A stretch of 64,000 nt of DNA from Sphingobacteriales bacterium 46-32 (GTDB taxonomy: Bacteria; Bacteroidota; Bacteroidia; Chitinophagales; Chitinophagaceae), in assembly GCA_001898485.1 (NCBI GenBank), contig MKTY01000027.1:310001-374000 (forward strand), written 5' to 3'. Of this stretch, positions 51,323-59,543 are shown piece after piece. The notes under the pieces were generated by a model, which was not told the DNA's origin, did no database searches, and was given only the letters and a program-made list of their open reading frames with translations. The translations under genes and the position numbers were made by a program. Positions within the stretch are counted from its first letter, which is position 1; each line of letters begins with the position of its first letter.

Positions 51323-52312
51323 ATGCGAGTAGCGATCAATGGAATGGGACGTATCGGCCGGCTGATGTTTCGCCGCCTGATAAACCAGCCCGGGATAGAG
51401 CTGGTAGCCGTCAACGATATCATGCCAACAGATAACCTGTTTTATCTGCTTAAATATGATTCAGTATATGGCACTTATGCAGATACATTGAGCCTCGAAG
51501 GGAATACCATAGTGGCCGATGGACGTCAGGTAAAGGCTTTTCAGACAGATCATCCGGCAAAGCTGCCCTGGCGCGAGCTGCAGGTGGATGTGGTACTGGA
51601 ATGCAGCGGCAGCTTCAGCAAAAAAGAGTCGGCAGAAGAGCATCTGAAATCAGGTGCCCGAAAAGTGCTGTTGTCGACCACCGGCTCCTCCGATATTCCG
51701 CTCATGATCTATGGCTTCAATCATAGCAGCCTTACTGCCGATACACATATCATTTCTCCCGGTGGCTGTATGACCAACTGTTCGGTGCATGTTATTTATA
51801 TCCTGAACGCTATCGGTATCCGTTCGCTCCAGGTCAACATGCTTCACTCCTACACTTCCCGGCAGGAACTGGTAGACGCACCCCATAAGCAGTTTCGCCG
51901 CGGAAGAGCGGCCGCAGAGTCGATCATACCTGTAGAAATAGATTTGCACCAGTCGCTGGAACGGTTATTGCCCGGCATGAAAGGGAAACTGGCTTCGGTG
52001 TCTACCCGTGTGCCGGTAGCTAACGGGGCAATGGGAGATTTCAGCGTGGTACTTCACGAGTCGGTGACAGCAGAACGAATCAATGAGCTTTTCCGTAAAT
52101 CTGCCGAAATAGATTTTAAAGGTATTGTAGGGTACACAGAAGAACCGCTGGTATCGCTGGATATCAAATCAAATACACACTCCTGCCTGATTGATGGTAC
52201 ACTCACTTCGGTAGTGGGTAATCATGCCCGGATCATTGCCTGGTTTGATAATGAATATGGTTTTACAAGCCGCATGATCGACTGGCTGGAGTACTGGAAA
52301 AAATTTCTGTAA
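51323..52312 (+). CDS. GAPDH-like dehydrogenase with altered phosphate site
   Basis: Type I glyceraldehyde-3-phosphate dehydrogenase fold, 329 residues. Seen: NAD-binding INGMGRIGR at the N-terminus, catalytic Cys149 (in PGGCMTNC) and His175 (LHSYTSRQ), the C-terminal WFDNEYG. In canonical enzymes the loop is ASCTTNC; here Ser148 is Gly and Thr150 is Met, Thr208-Gly209 are replaced by Ile206-Asp207, and Asp181 by Arg180. These residues form the inorganic-phosphate side of the site, so it may use another substrate or not make 1,3-bisphosphoglycerate; that is inference. Thr178 and Arg229 of the substrate-phosphate site are kept. A clear ribosome site AAGGAG lies 4 bp before the ATG. Its stop touches the next gene's stop. 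Confidence 0.88.
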   Translation: MRVAINGMGRIGRLMFRRLINQPGIELVAVNDIMPTDNLFYLLKYDSVYGTYADTLSLEGNTIVADGRQVKAFQTDHPAKLPWRELQVDVVLECSGSFSKKESAEEHLKSGARKVLLSTTGSSDIPLMIYGFNHSSLTADTHIISPGGCMTNCSVHVIYILNAIGIRSLQVNMLHSYTSRQELVDAPHKQFRRGRAAAESIIPVEIDLHQSLERLLPGMKGKLASVSTRVPVANGAMGDFSVVLHESVTAERINELFRKSAEIDFKGIVGYTEEPLVSLDIKSNTHSCLIDGTLTSVVGNHARIIAWFDNEYGFTSRMIDWLEYWKKFL

Positions 52313-53293
52313 TCAGGGTTGCACCGCTATCCGATCGATCCATTCCATAACCTGTGCACCTTCCTGTGCGGTACAGGGATTTTCTCTTTTTCCCTGAAAA
52401 TATTCCACCACCTGGCTGATCATCGGTTCCTGCACATGGGGTAATGCGGGAAATCCGAAGTTTGTGACCTGTCCGCTCTTTTTGAGTTGAAGCGGCGCCT
52501 GCTCAAAGAAACTGAAACGGATTTCGCCATCAGTACCTGTTATCACACATTCATCCTGCTGAGATTGCCAGGCAGGCAGATTAAAATTCCAGGTACCTGT
52601 AAATAAAATTCCCTGTGGCCAGGCGATCGTACCGCTTACCAGGTCTGGAGCCATATACCTTCCACTCTGCTGCAGGGCTATACCCTGTAAGGCAGAAGCC
52701 GTTCCAAAAATATGGTATAGTATATCCAGCTGATGGGGGGCGAGATCATGAAACAAACCACCGCCTGCAATAGCGGGATCCACCCGCCAGGCATTTCGCG
52801 ACTGAGTCAGTTGCGTTGCATCAAGGGGGTGGCGTGAGTAAGACAATGTTATCAGTTGTATCTGACCAATTGTTTCGTCAGTGATCAGTTGTTTCAGTTT
52901 TTGATAAAAAGGTTGTGCACGCCGGTAATGAGCGACAGTGAGCTTTACGCCAGACTGTGCTGCCGCAACCGCTACCCTGTGTGCAGCCGCTGCATCGGGT
53001 GTCATAGGCTTTTCGAGATATACGGGTTTGGCGGCAGCTATGGCCTGCAGGGCATAGGCTTCGTGCGAAGAAGGCGGTGTGGCAATATAAATGGCATTTA
53101 CCCGGGGATCATTAATAAGCGCTGTGGCATCTGCATACCATGTTGGTACACCATGCCGCTGTGCATAATCTGCGGCCTGTGCTGCATTACGCCGCATAAC
53201 GGCAACAAGCCTTGAGCCCGGAACTTTATTAAAAGCCGGGCCGCTTTTTACCTCAGTCACTTCTCCGCAGCCGATGATACCCCAGTTGATCAT
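52313..53293 (-). CDS. Gfo/Idh/MocA family NAD(P)-dependent oxidoreductase
   Basis: A cytoplasmic sugar-type dehydrogenase. Seen: N-terminal Rossmann fold (NWGIIGCGEVTEVKSGPAF), the cofactor loop YIATPPSSHEAYALQAI and the signature YLEKPMT near residue 95 with the catalytic-region Lys, then the C-terminal beta domain with HYRRAQPFY and GGGLFHDLAPHQLDIL, which carries the usual Asp and His. The substrate is unknown. It is convergent with the GAPDH-like gene with zero bases between stops. Confidence 0.92.
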   Translation of the reverse strand: MINWGIIGCGEVTEVKSGPAFNKVPGSRLVAVMRRNAAQAADYAQRHGVPTWYADATALINDPRVNAIYIATPPSSHEAYALQAIAAAKPVYLEKPMTPDAAAAHRVAVAAAQSGVKLTVAHYRRAQPFYQKLKQLITDETIGQIQLITLSYSRHPLDATQLTQSRNAWRVDPAIAGGGLFHDLAPHQLDILYHIFGTASALQGIALQQSGRYMAPDLVSGTIAWPQGILFTGTWNFNLPAWQSQQDECVITGTDGEIRFSFFEQAPLQLKKSGQVTNFGFPALPHVQEPMISQVVEYFQGKRENPCTAQEGAQVMEWIDRIAVQP

Positions 53294-53365
53294 TTATTTT
53301 CTTTTACGAGTTTATCAAAGATAACGGCACTATGAGAAATAGCGATGATTGGTTAATTTTAATAC

Positions 53366-54148
53366 ATGAAGCCGTACGTAGCCGAAGACTCTGTTGTGCG
53401 CACTATCTGGGGGAAAAGTGATACAATCCTGTTTGTATTTGCAGGTGCGGCGGCGGAGTTTGCCCTCAACAGGGCTGTGGATTGGTTATATTTTACCGGG
53501 CGCCTGCCGGCTGACCCGCTTGGCCGGTTATTTTCTACCGTTATGTATGCACGGCGTATTGTATTTGCCAATGAAGAGCAGGCTCATAAAGCTATCGACA
53601 GCATCACCGGCATTCACAAGGCAGTGGAAAAAAGCCGCGGCACAACAATACCTGACTGGGCTTACCGCGATGTATTGTTTATGCTGATTCACTACTCCAT
53701 TGCGGCTTATGAGTTGCTGGAACGGCCAATGACTGCCCGGGAGCATGATGATTTATTTGATGTCTTTATCAGGATGGGAACACGTATGGGATTAAAAGAC
53801 CTGCCCGACAACTATACCGCCTGGCTAAAAGCACGGGAAGAACATCTGCAGGCCAACCTGGCTGTCAGCAAATACACCAACGATCTGTTTCAGCAATACC
53901 GCAAACATCTCGGTGGTTTCCGTTACTGGTTATTATGTGAATCGCAGAAAATGGTCATTCCTGCCCATGTATCCGGTTTACTTGGCTACAAAAGTTTCTC
54001 AGCAGCAAGACCGCTGTTGTTTTTCTATAAACAAAGCAGGCGTATAAAGCTGGACGGCTTTCTGAAGCGCATCATTCTGCCGGCTCAATACAAAAAAGAA
54101 ATTGCAGATCTTGATCAGCCGCCAGTCGTATCAGAAGGTAGTCACTGA
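53366..54148 (+). CDS. DUF2236 / MpaB-like oxygenase domain protein
   Basis: 260 residues of the DUF2236 family, which includes latex-clearing protein and the fungal oxygenase MpaB, both heme proteins. Seen: the typical start FVFAGAAAEFALNRAVDW ... DPLGRLFSTVMYARRIVFA, then EEQAHKAIDSITGIHKAV with a conserved His, DVLFMLIHYSIAAYELLERP, and the C-terminal helices. Heme binding and oxygenase activity are inferred from the family. The ATG lies 4 bp after a near-consensus -7 box (TAATTTTA). The end overlaps the convergent epimerase gene by 18 bp. Confidence 0.87.
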   Translation: MKPYVAEDSVVRTIWGKSDTILFVFAGAAAEFALNRAVDWLYFTGRLPADPLGRLFSTVMYARRIVFANEEQAHKAIDSITGIHKAVEKSRGTTIPDWAYRDVLFMLIHYSIAAYELLERPMTAREHDDLFDVFIRMGTRMGLKDLPDNYTAWLKAREEHLQANLAVSKYTNDLFQQYRKHLGGFRYWLLCESQKMVIPAHVSGLLGYKSFSAARPLLFFYKQSRRIKLDGFLKRIILPAQYKKEIADLDQPPVVSEGSH

Positions 54149-55006
54149 CCAGCTGCGTTCAAAAACCTCACCGGGCTCCAACATTTCAATTCCTTCTTTC
54201 TCCTGCAACTGTTGGGTGCTGTCGACCGGATCGGCAATACCGCACCAGGGTTCGATACACACCAGATCGGCATCGGGAGCCGACCAAATTCCCAGATAGG
54301 GGAAGCCATTTTTGGTAAACCGAAGTCCGTGTGGTGTTTTTGAAGAGCGGAGTGTGATTACAGATGAGCGTATATCTTTAAACACAAGAGCGTCTTTGTA
54401 GAAAAGTGGTTTGGTAAGTGGCAGTACATGTGTATGCTGCAGCAAAGGCGAAGATTTTTTTTCGATCAGTCCATCGGGCGATATCAGCCATCGCCCACTG
54501 TTTTCTTCTTCCTCAAAATACAATTCATACTCTTCAAAAACGGTTCCTTCCACAAGCGGCACTTTGAATGCGGGATGTCCGCCTACAGAAAAATAAAGCG
54601 AAGTACTTCCTGTATTATGTACATGATAGGCCACCTGCAGGCTGGCTTCGTTTAACGTATAGACTATATCGAACCGAAACGGAAAAGGATATTTTTCGAG
54701 TGTGGCAGCATCACTTTCCAGACTAAACACCAGCGACTGGCTGTCTGCTTCGCGCAGCACAAACTCCATGTCGCGCGCAAAACCGTGACGCCCGAGTTGG
54801 TATGCCTGTCCATTTACATAGTACGTATTTTGCCGCAACGTGCCTACAATGGGAAATAATACGGGCGATTGCTTTGCCCAGAATGCCGGGTCACCATTCC
54901 ACATATATTCCAAACCTGTCTGGCGGTTATACAGTCCTGCCAGTTCCGCTCCTTTTGTTTTTACCTGTACATCCAGTATGCCGTTGCTTATTGTATGTAT
55001 TGCCAT
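54131..55006 (-). CDS. Aldose 1-epimerase family protein (LacX-like)
   Basis: About 291 residues of the galactose-mutarotase superfamily. Seen: TKGAELAGLYNRQTGLEYMWNGDPAFWAKQSPVLFPIVG, the core His in LGRHGFARDMEF (about residue 80) and the second in SVGGHPAFKVPL (about residue 150), and the closing WCGIADPVDS. Substrate unknown. Start taken at the ATG at 55006. The gene overlaps the 3' end of the DUF2236 gene by 18 bp. Confidence 0.9.
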   Translation of the reverse strand: MAIHTISNGILDVQVKTKGAELAGLYNRQTGLEYMWNGDPAFWAKQSPVLFPIVGTLRQNTYYVNGQAYQLGRHGFARDMEFVLREADSQSLVFSLESDAATLEKYPFPFRFDIVYTLNEASLQVAYHVHNTGSTSLYFSVGGHPAFKVPLVEGTVFEEYELYFEEEENSGRWLISPDGLIEKKSSPLLQHTHVLPLTKPLFYKDALVFKDIRSSVITLRSSKTPHGLRFTKNGFPYLGIWSAPDADLVCIEPWCGIADPVDSTQQLQEKEGIEMLEPGEVFERSWSVTTF

Positions 55007-55053
55007 TGTTGAAAACAAGCAGCTGTCTGCTCATGACGAAGATAGGTATGATT

Positions 55054-55085
55054 ATAAAAAAATCCCGGCTAAAAAATAGCTGGGA
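55054..55085 (-). terminator. Intrinsic terminator of the lipoprotein gene
   Basis: A 9 bp stem with one A-C mismatch (TCCCAGCTA with TAGCCGGGA, 55063-55071 and 55077-55085) with a 5 nt T-rich loop is followed on the minus strand by TTTTTTTAT. It is 24 bp after the stop at 55110. Confidence 0.75.
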
Positions 55086-55109
55086 CAATCAGATTTGCAT
55101 CAACCCTGT

Positions 55110-56075
55110 TTATCTGTAAGGGGCAATGATATTGTAAGTGTTGCCCGCCGGACCTGTCCAGCTGAGTTTGTAATAATAAGGGTTGCTACCCGGGCAGGAT
55201 GCCGGCTGCCCCGCTGCATTCAGTCCAAATGTAAGCGTAGCATCTACCAATGCATTTACATGGCGTATTTGTCCGCTGGTAATACGGAAGCTGCAATCCT
55301 GGCGTATAACAACCGGTGATGTGGTAGCGCTGGTAAAGCTACCGCCAAAGCGGTTGGTACCCCATTCTGCAATGTTGTCCTGGTTACCTTCCGTATGCAT
55401 ACCAGTAGTGGTGATTACAGCTCCGTTGTTGTAAGAAAATACACGTCTTTTGGCCACCTGCCAGGTACGTGTGGTATTGTCGTCAAATTTTACGGCGATG
55501 CCATTGCTTGTAATTGTATGTGTAATGCTGTTTTGTGCTGAGAGATTGATGAGCAATCCGCCCGATGTATTGGTGTAGGTCTGAGCGCCATTGAGTGTAA
55601 TGCTTTTATTATCGCTTACACGAGTGATCTTTAAGTTTTGTGCGGTGATGGTAATCGCGCTTCCGGCAGTTGCCCAGCGCAGACGTGGTGCTGCACTGAT
55701 AGCCACTACACCTGAACGGCTATGTGTACCCAGGCAGTTAAGTCCATTGTAGGTAACCGTTATCTTCCATGGATTACCGGTGGTATCCACATCTGCAGTA
55801 GCATTACAGACCAGCCCGTTGAGGTCCATTTGTTTGCTGGCAATACCAGATGCTTCGAGTATAAGGTTGGCGTCGTCGGCTACGGCATCCATATCGGTCG
55901 AAAACTGTGCCTGATCATCGGCATGGGCGGTAATCTGGGCTTCTGTTTGCTGATTGGCGCTGTCTTCATCAGCATTGTTTTTCTGACAGGCCCAGAAGCA
56001 AACAGATAAAAAGACGATAAATAATGCACCTAGAATTGGCTTACGAAAAAGAGTAGAAAGGCTGTTTTGTTTCAT
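55110..56075 (-). CDS. Lipoprotein of unknown function, beta-rich
   Basis: 321 residues. Seen: signal peptide with lipobox FWAC near residue 30, an acidic Gln/Asp-rich stretch (NADEDSANQQTEAQITAHADD) and a Thr/Asn-rich beta region with five conserved-looking Cys (GLVCNATADVDTTGNPW, NGLNCLGTHSRSG, RQDCSFRITSG, PASCPGSNPYYYKLSW). No known family was recognised. A terminator follows; 157 bp separate it from the CBM48 protein gene. Confidence 0.7.
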   Translation of the reverse strand: MKQNSLSTLFRKPILGALFIVFLSVCFWACQKNNADEDSANQQTEAQITAHADDQAQFSTDMDAVADDANLILEASGIASKQMDLNGLVCNATADVDTTGNPWKITVTYNGLNCLGTHSRSGVVAISAAPRLRWATAGSAITITAQNLKITRVSDNKSITLNGAQTYTNTSGGLLINLSAQNSITHTITSNGIAVKFDDNTTRTWQVAKRRVFSYNNGAVITTTGMHTEGNQDNIAEWGTNRFGGSFTSATTSPVVIRQDCSFRITSGQIRHVNALVDATLTFGLNAAGQPASCPGSNPYYYKLSWTGPAGNTYNIIAPYR

Positions 56076-56232
56076 AGTACGTTTTTTGAGGAGTACAATC
56101 TGCCACAGGGCAGTTGTACCATTGGCCTGATAGACGAGACACTGGCCATCCGGGTTTAAAACGGATGACAGTTTTTTTTAGTATGAACAGAAATCGGGGG
56201 AAATTACCTGTCGGCTGGTTGAAAAAATACGT

Positions 56233-57657
56233 TTACCACTTACCCGGCTCGATCCAGATCACCGAATTGCCACTACTATGTTCATTTTGTTCCCAGTCTT
56301 TATTGGCGGGGTCGGTGATCCATTTGCCATCAACTACAAACTTATAGAGGTGTTTGCCGGGTGTAAGATGTACGTTGAATATCCAGTCATCGCCTTCTCT
56401 TTCCATACGGAAAGTGGCGGGAGCCCAGTCGTTGAAATCGCCGGAGAGATATACTTCTTTAGCCTGTGCAAATCCTTTGAGCCGGAATGTATGATTGGGG
56501 GCAATCACGAAGAAAAAGTTTTCCTGGCGGCCTTCGGCTCCGGCTACTTTTCCATCGATAATAAAGTGGTAGGAATAATTGCCGGCGCCAAGTGTATAAG
56601 GCAATTCCCATCCGGTAGCCGTACGTTTCATAAACAGCTCATCTTTCCGCCATTTGTTGAATGAACCGGTGAGTACTACCTGGCGGGCATCTGCAAATCC
56701 ATCGAGCCGGAAGATATACGGTTTGCCAATTTTGATTACGGAGTTGAAATCGTGGTACTCATTGGGCATACGGTCAGGATTAAACGGATCGGCCATCCAG
56801 CGGCCATCCACAATAAACCGGTACGTATGAGTGCCCTCGGGCAGGTAAAGTGAAAGAGCCCAGCCTCTGGCCGTAGGTTTCATAACCAGCTCATTTCTGC
56901 GCCAGTCGTTGAAACTACCACTGAGTACTACCTTTTTTGCCTGTGCAAATGAGTCGAGGTAGACAGTGATATTGGGTTTGTAATAAACTGAATTAATATT
57001 TCCCTGACCATCATTTTCCTGGTTTACATTATCCTTATCGGTGATCCAGTTGCCATCTACGATAAACTTATACCAGTGTTTGCCTGGCCCCAGTTTTACC
57101 TGACGTATCCATCCGCTATCGGTCTGTGTCATATTCAGAGCTGTGGTCGACCAGTTTATAAAGCTGCCACTCAATATCACTTTAGATGCATTGGGATACC
57201 CCCTCAGGAAAAAGGTGACAATGGAGTCGCTTGTTCTGAAATCTGATTTATTCCTGAACTGGTTGACGCCAAACGGTACCTGTGTGGTACTAAAGGGAGC
57301 CAGTAATCCTTTTTCATCTTTCTTTTCTGTAAAAAGAATTTTCTCGGCAGGGTTGCCGATCTTATCAAAGCCTTCGAGTACTTTACTGATGACGAAATAG
57401 TCAGGCGTATTTTTATCAAGCTGCCATCCCAGTTTCTGTAACGAGTCGCGTACGCCTGTACGAATAAAGGTTTTAATACCCAGTTCGGCCAGGTCAAACT
57501 GAACGATAAAGCTATCCAGGCTGCTCTCGCTCAGGTTTTTGCTAAGCTCTATCCACATCCGCCCGTTCCTGATCGTATAGTTTTTTGAAGGCGGCTGTCC
57601 CCAGCTCAGGCCACAGCACAGCAACAGGAGCAGGAGCAGTCCCCCGGTTTTTCTCAT
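56233..57657 (-). CDS. Secreted protein with four tandem CBM48/AMPK glycogen-binding-like modules
   Basis: 474 residues: signal peptide (MRKTGGLLLLLLLCCGLSWGQ), an N-terminal domain of unknown type (about 22-150), then four modules, each of the form VxLSGxFNxW ... KFxVDGxWxxD. The modules begin at about residues 155, 245, 335 and 395 (KVILSGSFINWS, KVVLSGSFNDWR, QVVLTGSFNKWR, EVYLSGDFNDWA). In AMPK and glycogen-branching enzymes such modules bind alpha-glucans; binding here is inference. Module 3 lacks the final VDGxW Trp. Start taken at 57657 ahead of the signal peptide. It follows the aspartic protease gene by 23 bp. Confidence 0.85.
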   Translation of the reverse strand: MRKTGGLLLLLLLCCGLSWGQPPSKNYTIRNGRMWIELSKNLSESSLDSFIVQFDLAELGIKTFIRTGVRDSLQKLGWQLDKNTPDYFVISKVLEGFDKIGNPAEKILFTEKKDEKGLLAPFSTTQVPFGVNQFRNKSDFRTSDSIVTFFLRGYPNASKVILSGSFINWSTTALNMTQTDSGWIRQVKLGPGKHWYKFIVDGNWITDKDNVNQENDGQGNINSVYYKPNITVYLDSFAQAKKVVLSGSFNDWRRNELVMKPTARGWALSLYLPEGTHTYRFIVDGRWMADPFNPDRMPNEYHDFNSVIKIGKPYIFRLDGFADARQVVLTGSFNKWRKDELFMKRTATGWELPYTLGAGNYSYHFIIDGKVAGAEGRQENFFFVIAPNHTFRLKGFAQAKEVYLSGDFNDWAPATFRMEREGDDWIFNVHLTPGKHLYKFVVDGKWITDPANKDWEQNEHSSGNSVIWIEPGKW

Positions 57658-57680
57658 GTGCTGATATGTTATAGCCCGCC

Positions 57681-58700
57681 TCATTTCCATATATACATCT
57701 TGTTGCGTACGAAGTTAAAGCCAATTTTGTGCATCGACAGAAAATCAAATCCCAGCATGCCGTCGATACAACGGTCATAGGAAAAACACAGTTTTTCCAG
57801 GTTGGTAACCAGTACCGGCAGCGATCCGATATCCAGATGCCCCAGTTTCATGTTTTTCATATCTCCATACAACGCTTCAACACGTGAACTGCCCGAACCT
57901 GTCAGTACAACACGCCGGCTGATTGTTACATTTTCAAAAATACGGTCAGGGAGGCGGCTGTCCAGCACGTTTGATTCGGCTCCGGTATCTATTACAAAAG
58001 TCAGTTTTTTACCCCCAATGGTTGCAAAGGTCAGCAGCTTATTCTCTGTAAGATTAATGCGGAATTCGTTGTATTGGGAAGTATCTGCCAGTTGAGCACT
58101 CTGGTAAGTAGATGCTTCTTTGCGGCTGATAAGGTGGAGGTAGATGAGGCTGTTTTCGTAATCAATAATCATCTCAAAACGCCGGAAAAGCTCCATGCCC
58201 AGTAATCCCAGAATGCGCACTCCCCTGCTGTTTTCAATATGTCCCAGGTTAATGCGATCGGCATTTAATTTAGAAAAGCTTATGCCACCTACTTTAAGTT
58301 CTTTAACTGCCGTGGGATTGGACCCTCCTGCTCCACCGGTGATACCACCGGCATGTTCGTCGGGGCCATCATTTAACGGCGGCATATCCCGAAAATAGGT
58401 CATATTGAGTACCAGCCTGGGTGCTCCGGTATCCAGTACAAAATTGCCTTCAACCGAGTCTATACGCGCTTTGATAAGTATGAGATTGCCGGCCCTGTTA
58501 AAAGGGATAATAAGGTCAGCTGAATCGGCTTTAATAACCGGATCAATAAAATCAGCATCGAAGAAACGAAATTCAGGATTTACGGGACCTTCAACTACAG
58601 TCTTCGCAGACCATACGGATGCCGCCGGCTCATGAGCAGAGAGCGGCAGCAGTAATATGGCCAGCAGCGAAATGCCTGATAGTTGAAACAGCGGAAACAT
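57681..58700 (-). CDS. Retropepsin-like aspartic protease with two DTG motifs
   Basis: 339 residues: signal peptide (about 1-25), then two retropepsin-like lobes. Seen: first DTG in NFVLDTGAPRLVLN (about residue 90), the second in TFVIDTGAESNVLD (about residue 238), a hydrophobic-hydrophobic-Gly end (IDGMLGFDFLSM) and a lipid-free C-terminus. Two lobes in one chain recall a pepsin-like layout, while bacterial retropepsin-like proteins often have one. Exported, so probably periplasmic or surface. Its position just before the four-CBM48 protein suggests a joint role, which is inference. Confidence 0.85.
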   Translation of the reverse strand: MFPLFQLSGISLLAILLLPLSAHEPAASVWSAKTVVEGPVNPEFRFFDADFIDPVIKADSADLIIPFNRAGNLILIKARIDSVEGNFVLDTGAPRLVLNMTYFRDMPPLNDGPDEHAGGITGGAGGSNPTAVKELKVGGISFSKLNADRINLGHIENSRGVRILGLLGMELFRRFEMIIDYENSLIYLHLISRKEASTYQSAQLADTSQYNEFRINLTENKLLTFATIGGKKLTFVIDTGAESNVLDSRLPDRIFENVTISRRVVLTGSGSSRVEALYGDMKNMKLGHLDIGSLPVLVTNLEKLCFSYDRCIDGMLGFDFLSMHKIGFNFVRNKMYIWK

Positions 58701-58897
58701 GTTGGTTTGATGGTCGTGAAGTTAACTGAAAAAGGAGGGCAAAATGGTCTGCTGGGGCGGATTGCTGTTTTCTATTATTTAATTGCGCGAAAGCCGGTTG
58801 AAACGGATGTTTCTGTCCATGAGCGGGTAAAAGATTTTGTTAATCCTTCGAAACCGGAGGCCGTTCGTTGCACCGGAATGTATGTACGCTGCGGTTT

Positions 58898-59443
58898 TTA
58901 GCGGCCTTTGATGGTCTGGTACATCAGCAGATCAACAGGTTTCGTTCCGGCTGCTGTATGTGCGGGTGTTGCGATTAGTTCAAATTTATTTGCCTCCAGC
59001 AGCCGGATGCAGGCGCTGTTTTGAGGATGCACCCATGCTTCAATCTTTGCAAGAGGTAGTTGTTCAAAAGCATAACCAATTATGCGGTGTAATGCTTCGT
59101 GCATAAAACCTCTGCGCTGCCATGAGGGAAGCAATTCAAATCCCACTTCTGCCAGCTGGGTTGTTTTATTCCAGTTCCAGAGGCATATGGTGCCAATAAG
59201 ATCCTGTTCCTGTTTGGGCACAATAGCCCAGTAAAGACAATCGCCTTCGCTGACGCTGATATTTATCCGGTGAATGAAACGGAGCCCGTCTTCTACCGAT
59301 TCGGTAGGCGGACGGTCAATATACTCGTTGACCCGTGGATCTGTGCGGAGTTCATAGATACGAACCGCATCGGCTGGCTCCAGTTTACGCAACAGGAGGC
59401 GGTTGGTAAGAAGTTCCGGAAAAGGTATAGCGGGTGAACGCAT
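58898..59443 (-). CDS. GNAT family N-acetyltransferase (RimJ/RimL type)
   Basis: 181 residues, acyl-CoA-dependent acetyltransferase. Seen: LLTNRLLLRKLEPADAVRIYEL at the N-terminus, the acetyl-CoA loop GFELLPSWQRRGFMHEALHRIIGYAFEQL near residue 115 with the RxxGxG-like QRRGFM, and RLLEANKFELIA. It most resembles enzymes that modify protein N-termini or small amines; the target is unknown. 197 bp upstream of it (58701-58897) hold no credible gene. Confidence 0.92.
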   Translation of the reverse strand: MRSPAIPFPELLTNRLLLRKLEPADAVRIYELRTDPRVNEYIDRPPTESVEDGLRFIHRINISVSEGDCLYWAIVPKQEQDLIGTICLWNWNKTTQLAEVGFELLPSWQRRGFMHEALHRIIGYAFEQLPLAKIEAWVHPQNSACIRLLEANKFELIATPAHTAAGTKPVDLLMYQTIKGR

Positions 59444-59543
59444 AAGGTTGTTAACCGCAAATAAAAAAACTTACCGTCCGCCTCCAAATATATTTAAGCG
59501 TTGCTGCTAATTCTTTTAATATGGTTAAACAAAAGGCGTTTTT

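Noticed and set aside
58683-58901. 72-residue plus-strand frame between the aspartic protease and the GNAT gene
   Set aside because: No homology, signal peptide or promoter; it overlaps the GNAT 3' end.
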